Made by a program: the position numbers and the translations under genes. A model generated the notes under the pieces. It had not been told where the DNA came from. It saw only the letters and a program-made list of their open reading frames with translations, and did not search any database. From Candidatus Brevefilum sp. (lineage in GTDB: Bacteria; Chloroflexota; Anaerolineae; Anaerolineales; Anaerolineaceae), in NCBI GenBank assembly GCA_007135845.1, contig SLIC01000160.1, forward strand, positions 1-10,612: a DNA stretch of 10,612 bases, written 5' to 3'. Below are positions 1-6,831 of the stretch, one piece after another. How positions within the stretch are numbered: position 1 is the stretch's first letter; each line of letters begins with the position of its first letter.

Positions 1-14
1 AAGAATTGGCGCCT

Positions 15-107
15 TGTAGGGTGGGTTGGAGGAACACGTTTCAATCAGATATATCATAAATCTCAAAAGCTGTTTTAGGCAAATACTAGTCTCACACCAA
101 CCCACCA
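15..107 (+). repeat. 93-bp REP-like element R1 (downstream of the transposase)
   Basis: The element begins TGTAGGGTGGGTTGG and ends CCAACCCACCA. The arms GGTGGGTTGG (20-29) and CCAACCCACC (97-106) are perfect 10-bp inverted repeats enclosing 67 nt. A GTAG tetranucleotide (16-19) sits directly 5' of the hairpin, as in REP sequences recognised by RAYT transposases (family knowledge). R1 has the same length and orientation as R2 at 815-907; by hand alignment about two thirds of positions agree, mostly at the two ends. It lies 95 bp beyond the stop codon of the transposase gene. Seen directly: the arms, length and GTAG. Inferred: mobilisation by the adjacent transposase. Confidence 0.8.
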
Positions 108-201
108 TTAAGAAAAAACATTTAGTGACTTCTCCATTACCTGATTGATTTCCCGTCAGCTATTCTGTTTCAACTCTACAAATTTTTCTTGATGCTGAAA
201 C

Positions 202-753
202 TCATTCTCCAAAATTGGTTTTCATTTTACTCATAAAAAATGCGTCTCCCCAATCAGGTTCGTAGACTCCTTGTCTTACATACCGATGAAAGCTTGACCA
301 CTCCCATTCACCAACACTTCTTACATAACCGTGCTTGACTGGATTGAAATGAATGTAATCAAAATGATGCTCATAATCCTGTTCATCTTTGATAGTGTGC
401 TCCCAAAATCGTCGTTGCCATATGGTTGCCTCCTTTTTTCTGAGACGGGAAGCGTTTCGTGGTTGATCTTCCTCCATCGAGTTATAGTAGTATCGGGTGA
501 AAAGTCTTTTGATCTCTCTTACCCTGATTGAATAATCTGAATCATTTTCTGGAAGAGTTATCATCAAATGTATATGATCTGGCAGGATACAAACAGCATC
601 GGTTGAAAAAGGTAATCGCTTAGCAACGTTCTTCCATGTATGGCTCAACAATCTCAAAGCTGATGGTTCAATTAATATAGATGCACGATTGAAGGTATCC
701 AAAGTGATAAAGACACAACTGCCTTTTAATCGGACACGTCGGTATTCAGGCAT
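202..753 (-). CDS. REP-associated tyrosine transposase (RAYT, Y1/IS200-like)
   Basis: This 183-residue protein belongs to the Y1 (HUH) single-strand DNA transposases, in the domesticated REP-associated group. The HUH metal-binding pair is H60-I-H62 in the stretch LPDHIHLMITLP. The typical RAYT segment WQRRFWEH follows at 112-119, and the nucleophile tyrosine is probably Y133 in DYIHFNPVKHGYV. The N-terminus (YRR..G..VFITLDTFNR) is also standard for the family, and the length is normal, so the gene looks intact. RAYTs nick and join single-stranded DNA at REP hairpins that carry a 5' GTAG; such repeats lie on both sides here (15-107, 815-907, 991-1083). No good Shine-Dalgarno site precedes the ATG, which suggests weak expression. 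The gene is more AT-rich than the genes from 1079 on, consistent with separate ancestry. Family assignment is firm; present activity is unknown. Confidence 0.9.
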   Translation of the reverse strand: MPEYRRVRLKGSCVFITLDTFNRASILIEPSALRLLSHTWKNVAKRLPFSTDAVCILPDHIHLMITLPENDSDYSIRVREIKRLFTRYYYNSMEEDQPRNASRLRKKEATIWQRRFWEHTIKDEQDYEHHFDYIHFNPVKHGYVRSVGEWEWSSFHRYVRQGVYEPDWGDAFFMSKMKTNFGE

Positions 754-1078
754 AAGTCTATTCTATATCATTATTTTTCAGATTCATGAGACATTTCTAA
801 CGTCATGGATTCCCTGTAGGATGGGTTGGCGGAACACTTTTCATCTTTGACAACCATTATCAACCAGAGCTTTTTTGAATAAATGCGAGCCTCATACCAA
901 CCCCCCCTTCTTGAAATGCCAATATTGCGATTTTTGCATGGTGTTATAGTTATCCCACCAGCATTTCCATTTAAACCCAATCCATCCTGATGGTGGGTTG
1001 GTGTGATAATATCCCTGATGGAAACTCTAACTTCACATGTAAAACTGTATGACGCGTAAAGCCCTTCACCAACCCACC
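754..1078. other. Intergenic region filled mainly by two REP-like repeats
   Basis: The 325 bp between the transposase start and the DUF92 stop hold no supportable gene. Repeat R2 covers 815-907 and repeat R3 begins at 991. The 83 bp between them (908-990) show only a degenerate half-arm, ACCCAATCCATCC at 975-987, next to the R3 arm; this may be the remnant of another copy. The promoter of the transposase should lie just upstream of 753, but I see no convincing -35/-10 pair there. Confidence 0.6.
815..907 (+). repeat. 93-bp REP-like element R2 (upstream of the transposase)
   Basis: R2 begins TGTAGGATGGGTTGG and ends CCAACCCCCCC. It has the same 93-bp length and orientation as R1, so the two form direct repeats around the transposase. 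The GTAG box is at 816-819. The arm pairing is decayed: seven perfect pairs (823-829 with 897-903), two mismatches, then two more G:C pairs. Shared interior blocks with R1 include GGAACAC after the left arm, an AGCT followed by a T-run, and CTCA just before the right arm. It is probably an older, mutated copy. Confidence 0.75.
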
Positions 1079-1083
1079 CTACA
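991..1083 (-). repeat. 93-bp REP-like element R3, inverted copy overlapping the DUF92 stop codon
   Basis: Read on the minus strand from 1083, this element starts TGTAGGGTGGGTTGG, exactly as R1 does, and ends CACACCAACCCACCA, again identical to the last 15 nt of R1. It is also exactly 93 bp. Its arms pair over 12 bp (992-1003 with 1067-1078), the best stem of the set. The interior has little similarity to R1, so ends and length are conserved rather than the core. The GTAG box (complement of 1079-1082) supplies the TAG stop of the DUF92 gene. The transcript of that gene would carry this hairpin immediately after its stop, where it could act as a 3' stabiliser or terminator (inference). Confidence 0.8.
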
Positions 1084-1936
1084 ACGAAAACAGAAAAAAC
1101 AATACCCCCGCCAAACCCGCGCTGAGGGTGCAGGCGGTATTGACCCAGTCATTTGTCAGCCAGGGCAGCCCGCGTGCCCGCTCGGTGGCTGTGCCGCAAG
1201 TGTGCAGTGGGTGCTTTTCGGTCTCCTTCTCACAGGCCGGGCAGCGGTACACAGCCTGAAGCGTTGCCCCCAGAAATGAATCAACAAACGAACCCAGGAA
1301 ACCCGCCCCAGCGATGATGATGAACAACCCCCAAGCCGGGGTACTCATCACCGGTGCCCAGCCTAAGGCGCCGACCAGGACGGCCACCAGGCCAACCAGC
1401 GCTGACCCCGACAACGCCGCGAGCGACCCCACCAGGCTGACGCCGCCAGAGGTCCCCTGGGGAACGCGACGAAAGGTCGTCAGCAAGATCGGTTGGCGTG
1501 GGTTGAGGATGCCCAGTTCTGTTGCCCAGGTATCCGCATTCGCCCCCGCCAGGCTGGCCGCAAAGCCCACCCATAAAAAAGATAGGTCGGGATTTTCAGG
1601 AAACTGTTGTCTTAAGATAACAAAAACCATTGTGAAGATGCCTGCCACCGCGCCATTGGCTGCCACCTGGCCAGCATCCCGGTTAGAGCCCTTGGCAAAT
1701 TCCTTACCGGCAGCGGCTTTTTTTGCATTGAAAAACTTAGAAAGCGCGCTGGAAGAGAAAAAAAAGGTCAGCAAGACCAACGCCCAGCCCGGACCACCCA
1801 GGCCAAAAACAATGGTTCCCAGCACTGCAGCAGCCATACCGCCGCTGCGGTTAAGGGCATGGGCACGATGCGCCAGGTAAGCAATCCCAACCCCTGCCGT
1901 CATGCCGAAAATGAAATTTATCATTGAAACATTCAT
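1079..1936 (-). CDS. DUF92 family integral membrane protein
   Basis: A 285-residue hydrophobic protein with the hallmarks of the DUF92 family: RDAGQVAANG at 86-95, ANADTWATELG at 132-142, PQGTSGGVS near 159-167, GSFVDSFLGATLQ at 215-227 and WLTNDWVNT at 259-267. Six or so membrane segments are apparent. A polar loop at 232-248 holds CPAC...H...C, which could bind a metal. The plant member VTE6 is a phytyl-phosphate kinase acting in prenyl-alcohol salvage; a similar polyprenyl- or isoprenoid-phosphate role is possible here but unproven. The start is the first ATG; only a weak GTAAG lies upstream, and Met5 is an alternative. The gene is 104 bp downstream of the PH-domain gene with a likely promoter between. 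Its last sense codon and stop (TTG TAG) overlap repeat R3, so the extreme C-terminus may have been set by the repeat's arrival. Confidence 0.88.
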   Translation of the reverse strand: MNVSMINFIFGMTAGVGIAYLAHRAHALNRSGGMAAAVLGTIVFGLGGPGWALVLLTFFFSSSALSKFFNAKKAAAGKEFAKGSNRDAGQVAANGAVAGIFTMVFVILRQQFPENPDLSFLWVGFAASLAGANADTWATELGILNPRQPILLTTFRRVPQGTSGGVSLVGSLAALSGSALVGLVAVLVGALGWAPVMSTPAWGLFIIIAGAGFLGSFVDSFLGATLQAVYRCPACEKETEKHPLHTCGTATERARGLPWLTNDWVNTACTLSAGLAGVLFFLFSL

Positions 1937-1996
1937 ACAAACTTACCATGCAATTAATTACTTGAATTAAATAATGAAAACCATCTGACGATCAGA

Positions 1997-2023
1997 ATTA
2001 TACGATGATATCATACGTGTAAA
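1997..2023 (-). promoter_or_regulatory. Putative promoter of the DUF92 gene with overlapping palindromes
   Basis: On the minus strand a TATAAT (1997-2002) lies 61 bp upstream of the DUF92 ATG. A TTTACA (2018-2023) precedes it with a 15-bp spacer, and a TTGACG lies further up at 2031-2036. Between them is the perfect palindrome ATGATATCAT (2005-2014), and just downstream CTGA-CGA-TCAG (1985-1995); either could be an operator. The 15-bp spacer is shorter than ideal, so the exact hexamer pair is uncertain. Confidence 0.4.
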
Positions 2024-2040
2024 TGGTATCCGTCAAATGT

Positions 2041-2925
2041 CTAAAAGATGAACATCAAACTCCCCAGTATCAATAGGATTCCTGTCAAACCTGATGTTCC
2101 CCACAACAGGTAAGCGGCAATCCGGTGGTCTCCCCCACGGCGATAAAGTATGGTGCCCAAAGCCAAGTTAGATAACCAGATCAAACCGTTCAGCACAGGC
2201 AGTAATAATAAGCGCTCGGCAGGTGCCGTGCTTCCTGGCTCAACCCAAGGAATGGTATCCAATCCAGGAATGGCAATCACATTTACAGCCAGAAGCAGCA
2301 TTCCAATGAAGAACCCAACGATGACCAACCAGCGTGCGATATGATCTTCCATCACCCTGCCGATGAATACCCGGGGATATACCGATTGCGCGTCCAGGCG
2401 TGTCAGGCTGCCCAGCTCGTTCACCCGGCGGTAATTCGTCATGAAGCCTTTGTTGTTTTCGGGCGAGATGGCAAAAACCTTACCTGGCGTGGCAACCAGG
2501 ATCATGTGCGCCGTATCAGACCCCAGGTATTCGACATCTCCCAGCTCATTGACCACCCTTTTGCCTAATACCGCGCCCGGCCAGCGCAGCCAGGGCAGCG
2601 GCAATCGGTAGCCAACTTCATTGGCGGGGCGGATCCATTCGATCGAGTCCAGGGGAATGTCTTCCCGGCGCAATCCCCAGCGGATCAGCAACCCGTCACG
2701 GCGAAGGATGTAGCCCGCGTTAACCAGGGCATACAGGCGGTACCCCAACAGCGGCAGCGGGGCAAACAGCACCAGCGCAATTAACATATTAAAGAGGAAA
2801 TTTACCCCAACAGGATCCTGGGTCGCTTGATAAAAGAAATACCCCCCAAGGATGCCCAATACCAGGATCAGTCCACTCTGTAGGAAGATTCCCACTTTGC
2901 GCGGCGGTTCAAATTCGGTATTCAT
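2041..2925 (-). CDS. Membrane protein with a bacterial PH-like domain
   Basis: 294 residues from the chosen ATG. Two N-terminal membrane helices (about 13-33 and 43-66) are followed by a soluble domain at about 72-170 that starts YILRRDGLLIRWGLRREDIPLDSIEWIRP. This is the signature pattern of bacterial PH-like (bPH) domains found in YdbS/YdbT-type membrane proteins. Three more helices follow (about 199-220, 239-261, 269-292). No catalytic motif is visible; a structural or membrane-associated role is likely, but the function is unknown. An in-frame TTG at 2961 would extend it by 12 residues and overlap the aminotransferase stop; I prefer ATG 2925 because it gives a clean 22-nt gap and a normal N-terminus, although its Shine-Dalgarno (GAG) is weak. 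It is probably cotranscribed with the aminotransferase ahead of it. Confidence 0.8.
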   Translation of the reverse strand: MNTEFEPPRKVGIFLQSGLILVLGILGGYFFYQATQDPVGVNFLFNMLIALVLFAPLPLLGYRLYALVNAGYILRRDGLLIRWGLRREDIPLDSIEWIRPANEVGYRLPLPWLRWPGAVLGKRVVNELGDVEYLGSDTAHMILVATPGKVFAISPENNKGFMTNYRRVNELGSLTRLDAQSVYPRVFIGRVMEDHIARWLVIVGFFIGMLLLAVNVIAIPGLDTIPWVEPGSTAPAERLLLLPVLNGLIWLSNLALGTILYRRGGDHRIAAYLLWGTSGLTGILLILGSLMFIF

Positions 2926-2947
2926 CAGACACTCAGCTTTTGATCGA

Positions 2948-4138
2948 TTATTCAGCCGCAATCAGGGCTTTGGCAAGGCTCTGGCAGACGGTCACCACAG
3001 CCTCTTCGTCCATCTTACCCGAAAAAGGCAGCGCCAGGCAGCGGTTCCCCAGGTCTTCTGTCACCGGAAAGTCGCCAGGTTGAAAACCAAACTGGTCGAT
3101 CATATAGGGCTGCAGGTGAATCGGCGCAAAATATGGCCGTACGGGGATGCCGCGTTTGGTAAGAATGGCTGCCAGCCGATCGCGGTCAATTTTTGGGGCG
3201 ACCTGGATCACATAAACAAACCAGCTCACACGGGTGGTGCTGGCGAGGATCTGCGGGGCTGTGACGCCGTTAACCCTCTCCAGATGTTTGGCATACCAAT
3301 CCGCCACCTGGGCCCGGTTTTGAAGAATTTCTTCCAGGCGCGCCAATTGCGACAGGCCTAAAGCGGCGCTCATCTCATCCAGGCGGTAGTTATATCCCAG
3401 GTATGTGTGCTGTAACCAGGTATCACCCGGAGCACGTCCCTGGTTGCGTAAGGCGCGCATGAAATCAGCAGCTTCTGGGTCATCCGTGATGATCATCCCA
3501 CCTTCACCCGTGGTGATCTGCTTATTCGGATAAAAGGCAAACACACCCGTGTCACCCAGGGTGCCAGCATGCCGATCCTTGTACATGCCACCCAGTGCCT
3601 CACACGAGTCCTCGATGACTGCCAGGTTATACTGCCGTGCGACAGCGTTGATCGGGTCGTAATCCGCAGGTTGTCCAAAAACGTCGACAGGCAGAATGGC
3701 TTTAACCGCGGCCAAGTGCCCCTCATTGAATGGCGGTAAATGTCTGGGCAGCCAGCGACATGCCGCATCGCCTCCCAGACAAAGGTCTTCAACCGCTAGT
3801 GATAATTGTTCTGTGTCAATATTCCCGCTGACCGGGTCCACATCAATAAAAACAGGGATGGCTTTTTCGAACAAAATCACGTTGGTCGATGCCACGAAGG
3901 AGAAAGGTGTTGTCAATACCAGATCGCCCGGCTCAATACCCGCTGCGCGCACACACAGGTGCAGCCCGGCTGTGCCTGAATTCACGCCAATCGCATAATG
4001 GGCACCTGTCAGGTCACAAAAGGCGCGCTCAAAAGCATCAATTTTTGGTCCCATGGAAAGATTGGGGGTATTGACCACTTCAACTACAGCCTGTCGGTCG
4101 GCATCGGTGAGATCAGGGGATGACATGGGAATTTTCAT
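2948..4138 (-). CDS. DegT/DnrJ/EryC1/StrS family PLP-dependent aminotransferase
   Basis: A 396-residue sugar aminotransferase-type enzyme. Visible features, numbered from ATG 4138: NSGTAGLHL near 53-61 for cofactor phosphate binding, VIEDSCEALGG with D177 contacting the pyridine nitrogen, and the Schiff-base lysine K206 in FAFYPNKQITTGEGG. Family members transaminate keto-sugar nucleotides to amino sugars for polysaccharide, O-antigen or glycan synthesis; the exact substrate cannot be read here. About 20 extra residues (119-141, around CLGGDAACRWLPRHLP) lie before AVKAILPVDVFGQPAD, where short members have only a few; some subfamilies carry an insert here. An upstream in-frame ATG at 4174 adds 12 residues (MHFLLSTELDKL). 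I chose 4138 because MKIPMSSPDLTDAD matches where the family fold begins; neither start has a strong ribosome binding site. No sugar-nucleotide or glycosyltransferase gene is adjacent. Confidence 0.87.
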   Translation of the reverse strand: MKIPMSSPDLTDADRQAVVEVVNTPNLSMGPKIDAFERAFCDLTGAHYAIGVNSGTAGLHLCVRAAGIEPGDLVLTTPFSFVASTNVILFEKAIPVFIDVDPVSGNIDTEQLSLAVEDLCLGGDAACRWLPRHLPPFNEGHLAAVKAILPVDVFGQPADYDPINAVARQYNLAVIEDSCEALGGMYKDRHAGTLGDTGVFAFYPNKQITTGEGGMIITDDPEAADFMRALRNQGRAPGDTWLQHTYLGYNYRLDEMSAALGLSQLARLEEILQNRAQVADWYAKHLERVNGVTAPQILASTTRVSWFVYVIQVAPKIDRDRLAAILTKRGIPVRPYFAPIHLQPYMIDQFGFQPGDFPVTEDLGNRCLALPFSGKMDEEAVVTVCQSLAKALIAAE

Positions 4139-4194
4139 AAGCTTATCCAATTCGGTTGAGAGTAGAAAGTGCATCCTGCCTGGAAGATCTGCGC

Positions 4195-4221
4195 TTGCAT
4201 TGGCAGGAGATGCCGATGCAA
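4195..4221 (-). promoter_or_regulatory. Strong hairpin or operator in the aminotransferase leader
   Basis: The 11-nt arms TTGCATTGGCA (4195-4205) and TGCCGATGCAA (4211-4221) pair at all positions except one T:G, around a 5-nt loop. On the minus-strand transcript the loop reads TCTCC, which is complementary to GGAGA-like ribosome-binding sequence. It lies between the putative -10 (4253-4258) and both candidate starts of the aminotransferase. There is no T-run on either strand, so it is not an ordinary terminator. It could be an operator palindrome or an RNA leader structure. Confidence 0.5.
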
Positions 4222-4252
4222 AACGAGCCTATCAAGCAAGATAACACACCTA

Positions 4253-4258
4253 ATTATA
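4253..4258 (-). promoter_or_regulatory. Possible -10 box for the aminotransferase transcript
   Basis: A perfect TATAAT on the minus strand, about 115 bp upstream of ATG 4138. No recognisable -35 hexamer lies at 16-18 bp and there is no TGn extension, so the call rests on the -10 match and on position alone. Confidence 0.3.
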
Positions 4259-4298
4259 ACGGCTATTAAACCCCGAAATTTATTTAATGGGCTGCGCG

Positions 4299-4335
4299 AA
4301 AAGACCCCGGTTTTCGCACCTTAGCACCGAGGTCT
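4299..4335 (-). terminator. Probable rho-independent terminator of the oxidoreductase operon
   Basis: On the minus strand, 24 nt after the gamma-subunit stop, AGACCTCGG pairs with CCGGGGTCT (nine positions, one A/C mismatch) across a 16-nt loop, and the right arm runs into a short TTTT. The position right after the last gene supports the call; the T-tract is short and the loop large. An overlapping alternative hairpin, GCGAAAA/TTTTCGC (4296-4302 with 4311-4317), competes with it. Confidence 0.45.
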
Positions 4336-4358
4336 CATTAAATCAAGTTCAGCAAAGC

Positions 4359-4907
4359 TTATGCTGTTTGGGTTTCCCGATGGGCTGCTCCCTGACGCAG
4401 TGCTTCCAGGTTGACTGGCAGCAGCTTCTGATGCCGCGCAGGCAGATGTGCCTCCAACGCAGCTTCCAGGGCATCCAGGGGGAGAATGTCAACATTCTGC
4501 AGCAAGGCACCCAGCATGACCATATTGACAGCGCGTTTGCTGCCGACAGCTTCCGCAATCTCGTTGGCAGGGATGTTCACCACGGTGATGTCATCACGCT
4601 CGACCTGTCGATTGACCATGGAGGTATTGAGCACCAAAATGCCGCCCGGTTTCACCAAATTTTCATATTTATCCAGGGAAGGCAGGTTCATCGCAATCAC
4701 AGCAGAGGGATTCTTAACAAACGGTGAACCAATTTCCTGGTCGGAGATCACAACGGTACAGTTCGCCGTGCCGCCGCGCATCTCGGGTCCATAAGATGGA
4801 ATCCAGGTCACTTCTTTGCCTTGATCCATGGCGGCATACCCCAATAACTGACCGGCAAAAAGAACACCCTGTCCGCCAAACCCAGCAATTATTACTTCTT
4901 GTTGCAT
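4359..4907 (-). CDS. 2-oxoacid:ferredoxin oxidoreductase, gamma subunit
   Basis: 182 residues, the usual size for a stand-alone gamma subunit (pyruvate/ketoisovalerate oxidoreductase gamma domain, as in KorC/PorG/VorC). The N-terminus [19 protein letters not shown] (GFGGQGV at 9-15) and the motif [11 protein letters not shown] (about 36-46) are diagnostic. In this enzyme class the gamma domain packs on the alpha/beta catalytic pair and contributes to the CoA site. It is the last gene of the four-gene operon. A strong AAGGAGGG (4915-4922) overlaps the beta-subunit TAA, leaving 7 nt to the ATG and a 13-nt intergenic gap. The protein looks complete, and a terminator-like hairpin follows. Confidence 0.93.
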   Translation of the reverse strand: MQQEVIIAGFGGQGVLFAGQLLGYAAMDQGKEVTWIPSYGPEMRGGTANCTVVISDQEIGSPFVKNPSAVIAMNLPSLDKYENLVKPGGILVLNTSMVNRQVERDDITVVNIPANEIAEAVGSKRAVNMVMLGALLQNVDILPLDALEAALEAHLPARHQKLLPVNLEALRQGAAHRETQTA

Positions 4908-4920
4908 ACGGAAACCCTCC

Positions 4921-5700
4921 TTAAACCTTTAGTTCAGCCACTGCTGGGGCGACTTTGTAATCTCCCAGCGGGTAAAACGGGAACATGCGCTCCTCGATCC
5001 ACTCTCGTGCTTCGATGGCACTCATCCCCCAGTTCGTGGGGCAGGTTGAAAGCAGCTCAACCAGAGAAAATCCCAAACCATGCTTCTGCACTTCAAAAGC
5101 CGTCCGAATAGCTTGCTTCGCTCGGCGGACTTCACGTGCATTGTGCAAACTGCGGCGCACGACATAAGCAGCACCTTCAAGTGTCGAAAGCAGTTCAGCG
5201 GTTTGGATCGGGTGACCCTGCCTGCCCACATCCCGCCCAGCGGGTGAAGACTTGGTCACCTGCCCGGGCAGCGTGGTGGGTGCCATCTGACCGCCCGTCA
5301 TTCCATAGGTGGCATTGTTGATAAAAATTACTGTCAATAATTCACCCCGGGAGGCGGCACCAACAATTTCACCCATGCCAATGGAAGCCAGATCGCCATC
5401 ACCCTGGTAGGTGAATACCAACCGATCAGGCAGCACCCGCTTGATGCCGGTAGCCATGGCTGGAGCACGCCCGTGGGCTGCTTCCACAAAATCGATATTG
5501 AAGTAGTTGTAAGCAAACACCGAGCAGCCCACAGAAGCCACACCAATCGTATTGCCCACTTCGTTCATTTCTTCCAACACTTCCGCCACCAGCCGGTGAG
5601 ACACACCATGGGTACAGCCAGGGCAGTAATGGGTTACTCGCGGGTCTAGCGTCTCGGGTCGATCATAAATAACCTTGGTAGGAACGTCCATCATAACCAT
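4921..5700 (-). CDS. 2-oxoacid:ferredoxin oxidoreductase, beta subunit (TPP-binding)
   Basis: 259 residues from ATG 5700. This subunit binds thiamine pyrophosphate and the proximal [4Fe-4S] cluster. The TPP motif runs from GDGD (100-103) to N128-N129 in [11 protein letters not shown]. Candidate cluster ligands are C26 and C29 (CPGC), C59 and C220; their spacing matches the four-cysteine pattern of archaeal-type beta subunits. The late motif [12 protein letters not shown] is typical of KOR/VOR rather than pyruvate enzymes. A TTG at 5721 would extend it into the alpha gene, but ATG 5700 has AAGGAG (5710-5715) nine nt upstream, with that site overlapping the alpha TAA. This suggests tight translational coupling. 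The gene is third in the operon; no key residue is missing. Confidence 0.93.
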   Translation of the reverse strand: MVMMDVPTKVIYDRPETLDPRVTHYCPGCTHGVSHRLVAEVLEEMNEVGNTIGVASVGCSVFAYNYFNIDFVEAAHGRAPAMATGIKRVLPDRLVFTYQGDGDLASIGMGEIVGAASRGELLTVIFINNATYGMTGGQMAPTTLPGQVTKSSPAGRDVGRQGHPIQTAELLSTLEGAAYVVRRSLHNAREVRRAKQAIRTAFEVQKHGLGFSLVELLSTCPTNWGMSAIEAREWIEERMFPFYPLGDYKVAPAVAELKV

Positions 5701-5713
5701 TATTCGTTTCTCC

Positions 5714-6829
5714 TTATCCAATCACATCAGCCATACGGGCTAACCAGCGGTCTCGGGGGTGACCGTCCGTTGTCAGCGGACCTTCGGCAAGGCGCTCAAT
5801 CTCAGCCAACACTTCATCCGGGAAGGGCACCACGCCCCCCATACGACCGAAAAACTCAACCGGTTTACGACCACGCACAACCAGGCGCACATCTTCCAAC
5901 ATTTGGCCCGCATTCATCTCGACCACCAGGAAACCTTCCACCTTATTGGTCAGTTCATCCAAAATGACCTTGGGGAAGGGGGCCAACGTGATCGGGCGCA
6001 ACAGGCCAACTTTGATCCCCTTATTACGGGCGGCTCTCACCGCCGATAGAGAAATCCGTCCGGCGGTACCAAATCCAACCACCACAAAATCTGCGTCATC
6101 CAGGTAGTAGCCCTTGTAACGCACTTCGTTGGCTTCAATTTCCTGCCAGCGGGTCATCAAGCGGTAATTCATGCGCTCTTGGGCGGGTGGATCTAAATTA
6201 ATTGAAGTTAAAACGCGCCTTTCACCACCATTGGTGCCGCGCACGGCCCAATCCGGCCCCTCTTCTCGCAGGGGCTGCATGGGCGGTAAGACGGCCGGCT
6301 CCATCATTTGCCCTAGACTGCCATCCAGCATGATGCACACGACCGAACGGTACTGATCTGCCAGGTCAAAAGCCAAACCGGTCAGGTCAACCGCCTCCTG
6401 CACACTGGCAGGTGCCAGGACGATAATGTGGTAATCGCCATGGCCGCCGCCATGCACGATCTGGTTGTAATCACCCTGGGCAGGGGCAATATTACCAAGG
6501 CCAGGGCCGCCGCGCACCACGTCAACAAAAACCGCGGGGACTTCGGTACCGGCAATATAGGAGATACCCTCCATCATCAGGCTGACGCCCGGGCTGGATG
6601 ATGAGGTCATCACCCGCTTACCAGCACAGGCTGCGCCGTAGACCATGTTAATCGCACCCAGTTCACTTTCTGCCTGAACAAAAGGGCGCCCCAGTTCTGG
6701 CATCCGCCCTGAAAGGTGCTCTAACAATTCTGTTTGTGGGGTAATGGGATATCCAAAATAGGCTTCAAGTCCTGCGCGCAGTGCGGCTTCAGCAACCGCG
6801 GTGTTCCCTTTGATGAGTTCCTTCGTCAT
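5714..6829 (-). CDS. vorB: 2-oxoacid:ferredoxin oxidoreductase, alpha subunit (VorB-like)
   Basis: 371 residues from ATG 6829. The N-terminal pyrimidine-binding domain has [15 protein letters not shown] (about 25-39), [12 protein letters not shown] (51-62), the TSSSSPG turn (75-81) and [18 protein letters not shown] (106-123); the C-terminal transketolase-like domain starts near [15 protein letters not shown]. The run [16 protein letters not shown]...[11 protein letters not shown] closely resembles proteins annotated as 3-methyl-2-oxobutanoate (2-ketoisovalerate) dehydrogenase subunit VorB. The reaction is 2-oxoacid + CoA + oxidised ferredoxin to acyl-CoA + CO2 + reduced ferredoxin, in the cytoplasm. 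2-Oxoglutarate (KorA) is the main alternative substrate; sequence alone does not settle it. A GGAGG (6837-6841) inside the end of the ferredoxin gene lies 7 nt before the ATG, and only 2 nt separate the genes. A longer reading frame to 6901 lacks support. Confidence 0.93.
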   Translation of the reverse strand: MTKELIKGNTAVAEAALRAGLEAYFGYPITPQTELLEHLSGRMPELGRPFVQAESELGAINMVYGAACAGKRVMTSSSSPGVSLMMEGISYIAGTEVPAVFVDVVRGGPGLGNIAPAQGDYNQIVHGGGHGDYHIIVLAPASVQEAVDLTGLAFDLADQYRSVVCIMLDGSLGQMMEPAVLPPMQPLREEGPDWAVRGTNGGERRVLTSINLDPPAQERMNYRLMTRWQEIEANEVRYKGYYLDDADFVVVGFGTAGRISLSAVRAARNKGIKVGLLRPITLAPFPKVILDELTNKVEGFLVVEMNAGQMLEDVRLVVRGRKPVEFFGRMGGVVPFPDEVLAEIERLAEGPLTTDGHPRDRWLARMADVIG

Positions 6830-6831
6830 CT

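Noticed and set aside
167..201. GTTTCA...TGAAAC inverted repeat just after the transposase stop as a terminator
   Set aside because: Only six base pairs with a 23-nt loop and no T-tract on the minus strand after it.
771..980. Open frame of 69 codons on the minus strand over repeat R2
   Set aside because: It lies across a repeat and intergenic DNA, has no ribosome site, and its composition does not resemble a protein family.
15..1083. Possible CRISPR array from the recurring GGTGGGTTGG motifs
   Set aside because: The copies are few, unevenly spaced, in both orientations, and pair as inverted arms within 93-bp units next to a RAYT; no cas gene is present.
1049..1279. Plus-strand frame of 76 codons starting inside repeat R3
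   Set aside because: It is antisense to the 3' part of the clearly coding DUF92 gene and has no family motif.
1314..1880. Long plus-strand frame (188 codons)
   Set aside because: It is the antisense shadow of the DUF92 gene, whose conserved motifs lie on the other strand.
4287..4727. Plus-strand frame of 146 codons overlapping the gamma subunit and terminator
   Set aside because: It is antisense to a strongly supported gene with no motif of its own.
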